Origin: Bradyrhizobiaceae bacterium
GTDB taxonomy: Bacteria; Pseudomonadota; Alphaproteobacteria; Rhizobiales; Hyphomicrobiaceae
Length of the DNA stretch: 7,770 nt
Direction: 5' to 3'
Assembly: GCA_947475855.1 (NCBI GenBank)
Contig: CANJPN010000288.1
Span: 1-7,770, forward strand
In this document: positions 4,629-7,770 of the stretch, one piece after another
Numbering within the stretch: position 1 is the stretch's first letter
Layout: the number at the start of each line of letters is the position of its first letter
The notes under the pieces: model-generated
What the model saw: the letters and a program-made list of their open reading frames with translations, nothing else
The model's database searches: none
Told to the model about the DNA's origin: nothing
Program-made: the position numbers and the translations under genes

Positions 4629-6527
4629 ATGTTCTCGCAACAACCCGACCAGAAGAACCTCTTGGCGGCCATCGCGCTGTCGATGGGCGTCCTGCTGCTT
4701 TGGCAATACTTCTACGCCGGTCCCAAGCAGAAAGAGGAGATGGAGCGGCAGGCTCGCCTCAAGACCATGACGACCCAGCAGCAGGGCCAGACGGTGCCCG
4801 GGACGCCAGCGACCGGAACCGTGCCGGTGCCGGGCGCGCAAACGGCAGCACCTGGATCAGCAGCACCCGCTGTTCCGGTCAAGGAAATGACGCGGGAAGA
4901 GGCCCTGAAGGCTACTCCGCGCGTGGAGATCGAAACTCCGGCACTGCGCGGCAGCATTTCGCTCCGCGGCGGTCGTATCGACGATCTGAAGTTGGCGAAG
5001 TACCGCGATACCGTCCAGCCTTCGAGCCCCAACGTCGTGCTGTTCTCGCCGTCGGGCGGTCCGGATGCCTATTACGCTGAGAAGGGCTGGGTGCCGGCCC
5101 CCGGGATCGACCAGCGCATGCCGGACAAGGATACGGTCTGGACCGCGGAGACCAAGGGTGCGCTGACGCCCACGAGCCCCGTCGTGCTGAGCTGGAACAA
5201 TGGCCAGGGCCTCACGTTCCGTCGCACCGTCAAGCTCGACGACAACTACATGTTCACGCTCGTCGATGACGTTGAGAACAAGTCCGGCAAAGAGCTGACG
5301 TTGTATCCGTTTGCGTTGATCTCCCGCCATGGCACGCCGAAAATCGAGGGCTTCTACATCTCTCACGAGGGTCTTATCGGCGTCCTTGGCACGGAAGGCC
5401 TGAAAGAGATCGGATATGCCGAATTGACCGGCGAAATCGACAAGAACATCAAGCGCAATCCAGCCAATGCCTCCGCCTTCCGGGAGTTCAAGAATTCGAC
5501 CGGCGGCTGGCTCGGCATCACCGATAAATATTGGGCAGCAGCGCTCATACCCAAGCAAAACCAGGAATACGATGCCCGCCTATGGGCTCGCCGAGAGGTA
5601 GAAAAGAACTACTTCCAGGTCGACTACCGCCAGCCCGGTGTCACCATCGCATCGGGGGCCACGGGTACCGCCGAGACGATGATGTTCGCCGGCGCGAAGG
5701 AAGTCCGCATCGTCGACGGCTACAGGAACAGCCTCGGCATCAAGCAGTTCGACTCGATCATCGACTGGGGCACGTTCTGGTACTTCACCAAACCGCTCTA
5801 TCTGCTGCTCGATTGGATCAATCGGATCGTCAAGAATTTCGGCGTTTCGATCCTGATCATCACGGTGCTCGTCAAGCTGCTGTTCTTCCCGCTCGCCAAC
5901 AAGTCCTATGAGTCGATGGCGAAGATGAAGAAGCTGCAGCCCGAGATGGAGAAGATCCGCGAGCGCTTCAAGGAAGACAAGGCGCGTCAGCAGCAGGAAA
6001 CGATGGCGCTGTACCAGAAGGAGAAGATCAACCCTCTGGCTGGCTGTCTACCGATGGTTGTTCAGATCCCCGTTTTCTTCGCGCTCTACAAGGTGCTGTT
6101 CGTTCTGATCGACATGCGGCACGCGCCGTTCTTCGGCTGGATCAAGGATCTTTCTGCGCCGGACCCGACGTCGCTGTTCAACTTGTTTGGCCTGCTGCCG
6201 ATCCCGGCCATCGAGCAGTTTGCGCTCGGCCACACCATCGGCGCCTGGGCGATCGTCATGGGCATCACGATGTGGCTGCAGATGCAGCTCAATCCCCAGC
6301 AGCCCGACCCGATGCAGCAGGCGATCTTCAACTGGATGCCCGTGATGTTCACGGTGATGCTCGGCGGATTCGCTTCCGGTCTCGTGATCTACTGGGCTTG
6401 GAGCAACATCCTCTCGATCGGCCAGCAATACCTGATCATGAAGAAGAACAACGTCGATATTCCGCTGATGGAAAACATGCGCAAAACCTTCAAACCGCTG
6501 CTGGGGTTGTTGCAGCGGAGTAAATAA
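4629..6527 (+). CDS. yidC: Membrane protein insertase YidC (Oxa1 family)
   Basis: A 632-residue inner-membrane insertase that places membrane proteins alone or with SecYEG. An N-terminal membrane helix (about 10-29) is followed by a Pro/Ala/Gln-rich linker (about 45-85) and the periplasmic beta domain (about 95-365). The conserved insertase core has helices near 402-424, 473-495, 535-552 and 570-600. The core contains SYESMAKMKKLQPEM, QQETMALYQKEKINPLAGCLPMVVQ (in pieces 455-479) and DPMQQAIFNWMPVMFT. In the groove helix the key positive residue is K416, where E. coli has R366. The start at 4629 gives the normal N-terminus MFSQQPDQKN; an earlier in-frame ATG at 4482 would overlap rnpA and add 49 unrelated residues. 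The nearest ribosome binding site, GGAG at 4614-4617, is 11 bases from the start, rather far. Confidence 0.97.
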   Translation: MFSQQPDQKNLLAAIALSMGVLLLWQYFYAGPKQKEEMERQARLKTMTTQQQGQTVPGTPATGTVPVPGAQTAAPGSAAPAVPVKEMTREEALKATPRVEIETPALRGSISLRGGRIDDLKLAKYRDTVQPSSPNVVLFSPSGGPDAYYAEKGWVPAPGIDQRMPDKDTVWTAETKGALTPTSPVVLSWNNGQGLTFRRTVKLDDNYMFTLVDDVENKSGKELTLYPFALISRHGTPKIEGFYISHEGLIGVLGTEGLKEIGYAELTGEIDKNIKRNPANASAFREFKNSTGGWLGITDKYWAAALIPKQNQEYDARLWARREVEKNYFQVDYRQPGVTIASGATGTAETMMFAGAKEVRIVDGYRNSLGIKQFDSIIDWGTFWYFTKPLYLLLDWINRIVKNFGVSILIITVLVKLLFFPLANKSYESMAKMKKLQPEMEKIRERFKEDKARQQQETMALYQKEKINPLAGCLPMVVQIPVFFALYKVLFVLIDMRHAPFFGWIKDLSAPDPTSLFNLFGLLPIPAIEQFALGHTIGAWAIVMGITMWLQMQLNPQQPDPMQQAIFNWMPVMFTVMLGGFASGLVIYWAWSNILSIGQQYLIMKKNNVDIPLMENMRKTFKPLLGLLQRSK

Positions 6528-6586
6528 TCGCGCTGTGCGAAAGCCTGACGGCTCGGCCGGCGCTACCAAGGATTGGGACTGTACCT

Positions 6587-7234
6587 GTGAGCACCGATCC
6601 CGAGTTTACGCCGGAGCAGATGGCGGCCGGCGAGTTGCTGTTCGCCCGTCCCTGGCAATTCGTCATGGGCACGCCGACGCTGGTGTCACTGCCGCCTGCC
6701 GACCGCCCGGAGATCGCCTTCGCAGGCCGCTCGAATGTCGGAAAATCTAGCCTCATCAACGCACTCGTGCGCCAGAAGGGTCTTGCGCGGACATCCAATA
6801 CGCCGGGCCGCACGCAGGAGCTCAACTTCTTCCAAGTCGAAGACGTCAGTGCTTACTTGGTCGACATGCCCGGCTACGGTTACGCAAAAGCACCAAAGGA
6901 CAAGGTCGACGCCTGGACCGAACTCGTCCGTGACTACCTTCGCGGCCGCCGCAGCTTGAAGCGCGTATTGATGCTGATCGACGCGCGCCATGGCGTGAAG
7001 GCGGCCGACGAGCCGGTGATGGACCTGCTCGACGAAGCTGCGGTGTCCTACCAGCTGGTGCTGACCAAGGTCGATAAAGTGCCTCTGCCGGCCCAGGCTG
7101 CCGTGTTGGAAAAGGTAGCGGCCGTTGCGCGCAAGCACCCCGCAGCCCATCCCATGCTGCGTTTGACGTCTTCCGAGACGGGACAGGGCATGTCCGAGCT
7201 CCGGGCTGAAATTTCCGTGCTCTTGTCGACGTAA
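6587..7234 (+). CDS. engB: Ribosome biogenesis GTP-binding protein EngB (YihA/YsxC)
   Basis: A 215-residue TRAFAC-class GTPase needed for late 50S subunit assembly and cell growth. All GTPase boxes are intact: G1 GRSNVGKSS (47-55), G2 around T72 in NTPGRTQ, G3 DMPGYG (93-98), G4 TKVD (160-163) and G5 SSETG (195-199). Length and order match the family. The start is GTG at 6587, with GGGA eight bases upstream; the next in-frame ATG (6620, residue 12) would also leave the domain intact, so the exact start is less sure than the identity. It lies 59 bases after yidC, in the usual rhizobial yidC-engB order, with no clear terminator between them, so read-through is likely. argB, which often follows in rhizobia, is absent here. 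Confidence 0.95.
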   Translation: MSTDPEFTPEQMAAGELLFARPWQFVMGTPTLVSLPPADRPEIAFAGRSNVGKSSLINALVRQKGLARTSNTPGRTQELNFFQVEDVSAYLVDMPGYGYAKAPKDKVDAWTELVRDYLRGRRSLKRVLMLIDARHGVKAADEPVMDLLDEAAVSYQLVLTKVDKVPLPAQAAVLEKVAAVARKHPAAHPMLRLTSSETGQGMSELRAEISVLLST

Positions 7235-7240
7235 GCGGCG

Positions 7241-7770
7241 CTACTGGAATACCCGTCCCAGTAACCCGGCGACGCCGACGGACGCCAGCAGCGTCAAGAT
7301 CCCGCCGACCAGCCCCGCCAAGCACCACTTCGCCAAAGTCCCGATGGCAGCGCGAGGGTTGGTAGAGACTCTTACCATCGCCTCTTGATCCGGCAGCGTA
7401 GTCTCCACGATCATGCCGTCGGCGGCCAGGGTCCGAATCGTGATCGACAGTTGCAGCGGCAGACGTCCGCGATTGCGTGGCGTCACCACCCACCGCCAAC
7501 GCACTTCGTCGTCCTCGCGCTGGGCCGATTTGGAATCGAACCACTGGGTCTCCGGCGAGGCGTTCTCGACGGAAAATCCACCGGCAGGCGCACGCAACCG
7601 AATCGCTATCGCACGCGTCAGGATCGAGCCCCGTCCTTGTGTCGATTGGGCATTCGAAGCTGCGGCAGTGGCCAGAAGCGCGGCCTTTGGAATCCGGATT
7701 TCTATCGTTGTGGCGGCTAGCAGCGGGATCTTGGCTGGAATAGCTTCGATCAATTCCGCAGGCTCGATCG
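7241..7770 (-). CDS. Unrecognised protein with C-terminal membrane anchor (5' end cut off)
   Basis: The frame is open from the stop at 7241 to the window edge, so the N-terminus is missing; at least about 175 residues are visible. Near the truncated end, EAIPAKIPLLAATTIEIRIPKA looks like beta strands. The middle holds RLRAPAGGFSVENASPETQWF, then an acidic loop and WRWVVTPRNRGRLPLQLSITIR, then ETTLPDQEAMVRVSTN, again strand-rich and suggesting a beta-sandwich. The C-terminus is one hydrophobic segment (CLAGLVGGILTLLASVGVAGLL) ending in GRVFQ, probably a membrane anchor. I recall similar hypothetical proteins in alphaproteobacteria but cannot name a family, so no function is given. A TTG at 7753 is not needed as a start. 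The gene runs into engB tail to tail, with six bases between the stops. Confidence 0.65.
   Translation of the reverse strand, partial: IEPAELIEAIPAKIPLLAATTIEIRIPKAALLATAAASNAQSTQGRGSILTRAIAIRLRAPAGGFSVENASPETQWFDSKSAQREDDEVRWRWVVTPRNRGRLPLQLSITIRTLAADGMIVETTLPDQEAMVRVSTNPRAAIGTLAKWCLAGLVGGILTLLASVGVAGLLGRVFQ
7242..7263. terminator. Weak inverted repeat between engB and the convergent gene
   Basis: TACTGG (7242-7247) and CCAGTA (7258-7263) form a perfect 6-bp stem with a 10-base loop, starting eight bases after the engB stop. It lies within the last codons of the minus-strand gene and lacks a T-tract, so it is only a possible end signal for engB. Confidence 0.22.

Noticed and set aside
4857..5558. 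Long minus-strand open frame inside yidC
   Set aside because: It is antisense to the conserved yidC coding frame and encodes an Arg/Ala-rich product without recognisable motifs, as expected in GC-rich DNA.
6846..7544. Long minus-strand open frame across the engB end and the last gene
   Set aside because: It overlaps two better supported coding frames and has Arg/Pro-rich composition typical of a wrong frame.

Overview
The window reads as chromosomal DNA from a GC-rich alphaproteobacterium, probably of the order Hyphomicrobiales (Rhizobiales). The main reasons are the block rpmH-rnpA-yidC-engB in one direction with no yidD between rnpA and yidC, and the alphaproteobacterial style of the YidC insertase domain (a VKLLFFPLANKSY-type second membrane segment with Lys where E. 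coli has Arg). GTG starts are frequent (rpmH, rnpA and engB). The genus cannot be fixed from the sequence alone.

Layout from left to right. Positions 28-1119 (+) encode a cytoplasmic oligogalacturonate-lyase-like beta-propeller protein. It meets a minus-strand TerC/YjbE-type membrane protein gene (1177-1926) tail to tail, with a hairpin between them (1122-1149) that probably terminates both. The 272-base region 1927-2198 is divergent, between the TerC-family gene and fmt. It holds a perfect 9-bp hairpin next to the TerC ribosome binding site, a tandem 8-bp repeat and a perfect 8-bp inverted repeat. fmt (2199-3140) encodes methionyl-tRNA formyltransferase and has no def beside it. A small secreted protein of unknown function follows (3326-3697). 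A strong sigma-70-like promoter (3745-3773) and a hairpin-bearing leader then start the rpmH (3914-4048), rnpA (4094-4522), yidC (4629-6527), engB (6587-7234) cluster. The last gene (7241-7770, minus) is an unrecognised single-membrane-anchor protein cut off by the window edge; it lies tail to tail with engB.

Functionally, most of the window supports gene expression and envelope biogenesis: initiator-tRNA formylation (fmt), a large-subunit ribosomal protein (L34), tRNA 5' maturation (RNase P protein), membrane protein insertion (YidC) and a GTPase needed for 50S assembly (EngB). The flanking genes (the pectin-fragment lyase homologue, the TerC-type probable metal transporter, the small secreted protein and the membrane-anchored unknown) are accessory.

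I do not see a mobile element, CRISPR array, tRNA, rRNA or a clear new multi-gene system. The most interesting leads are the RNA or operator-like structures between the TerC gene and fmt, the structured rpmH leader, and the two unknown envelope proteins.
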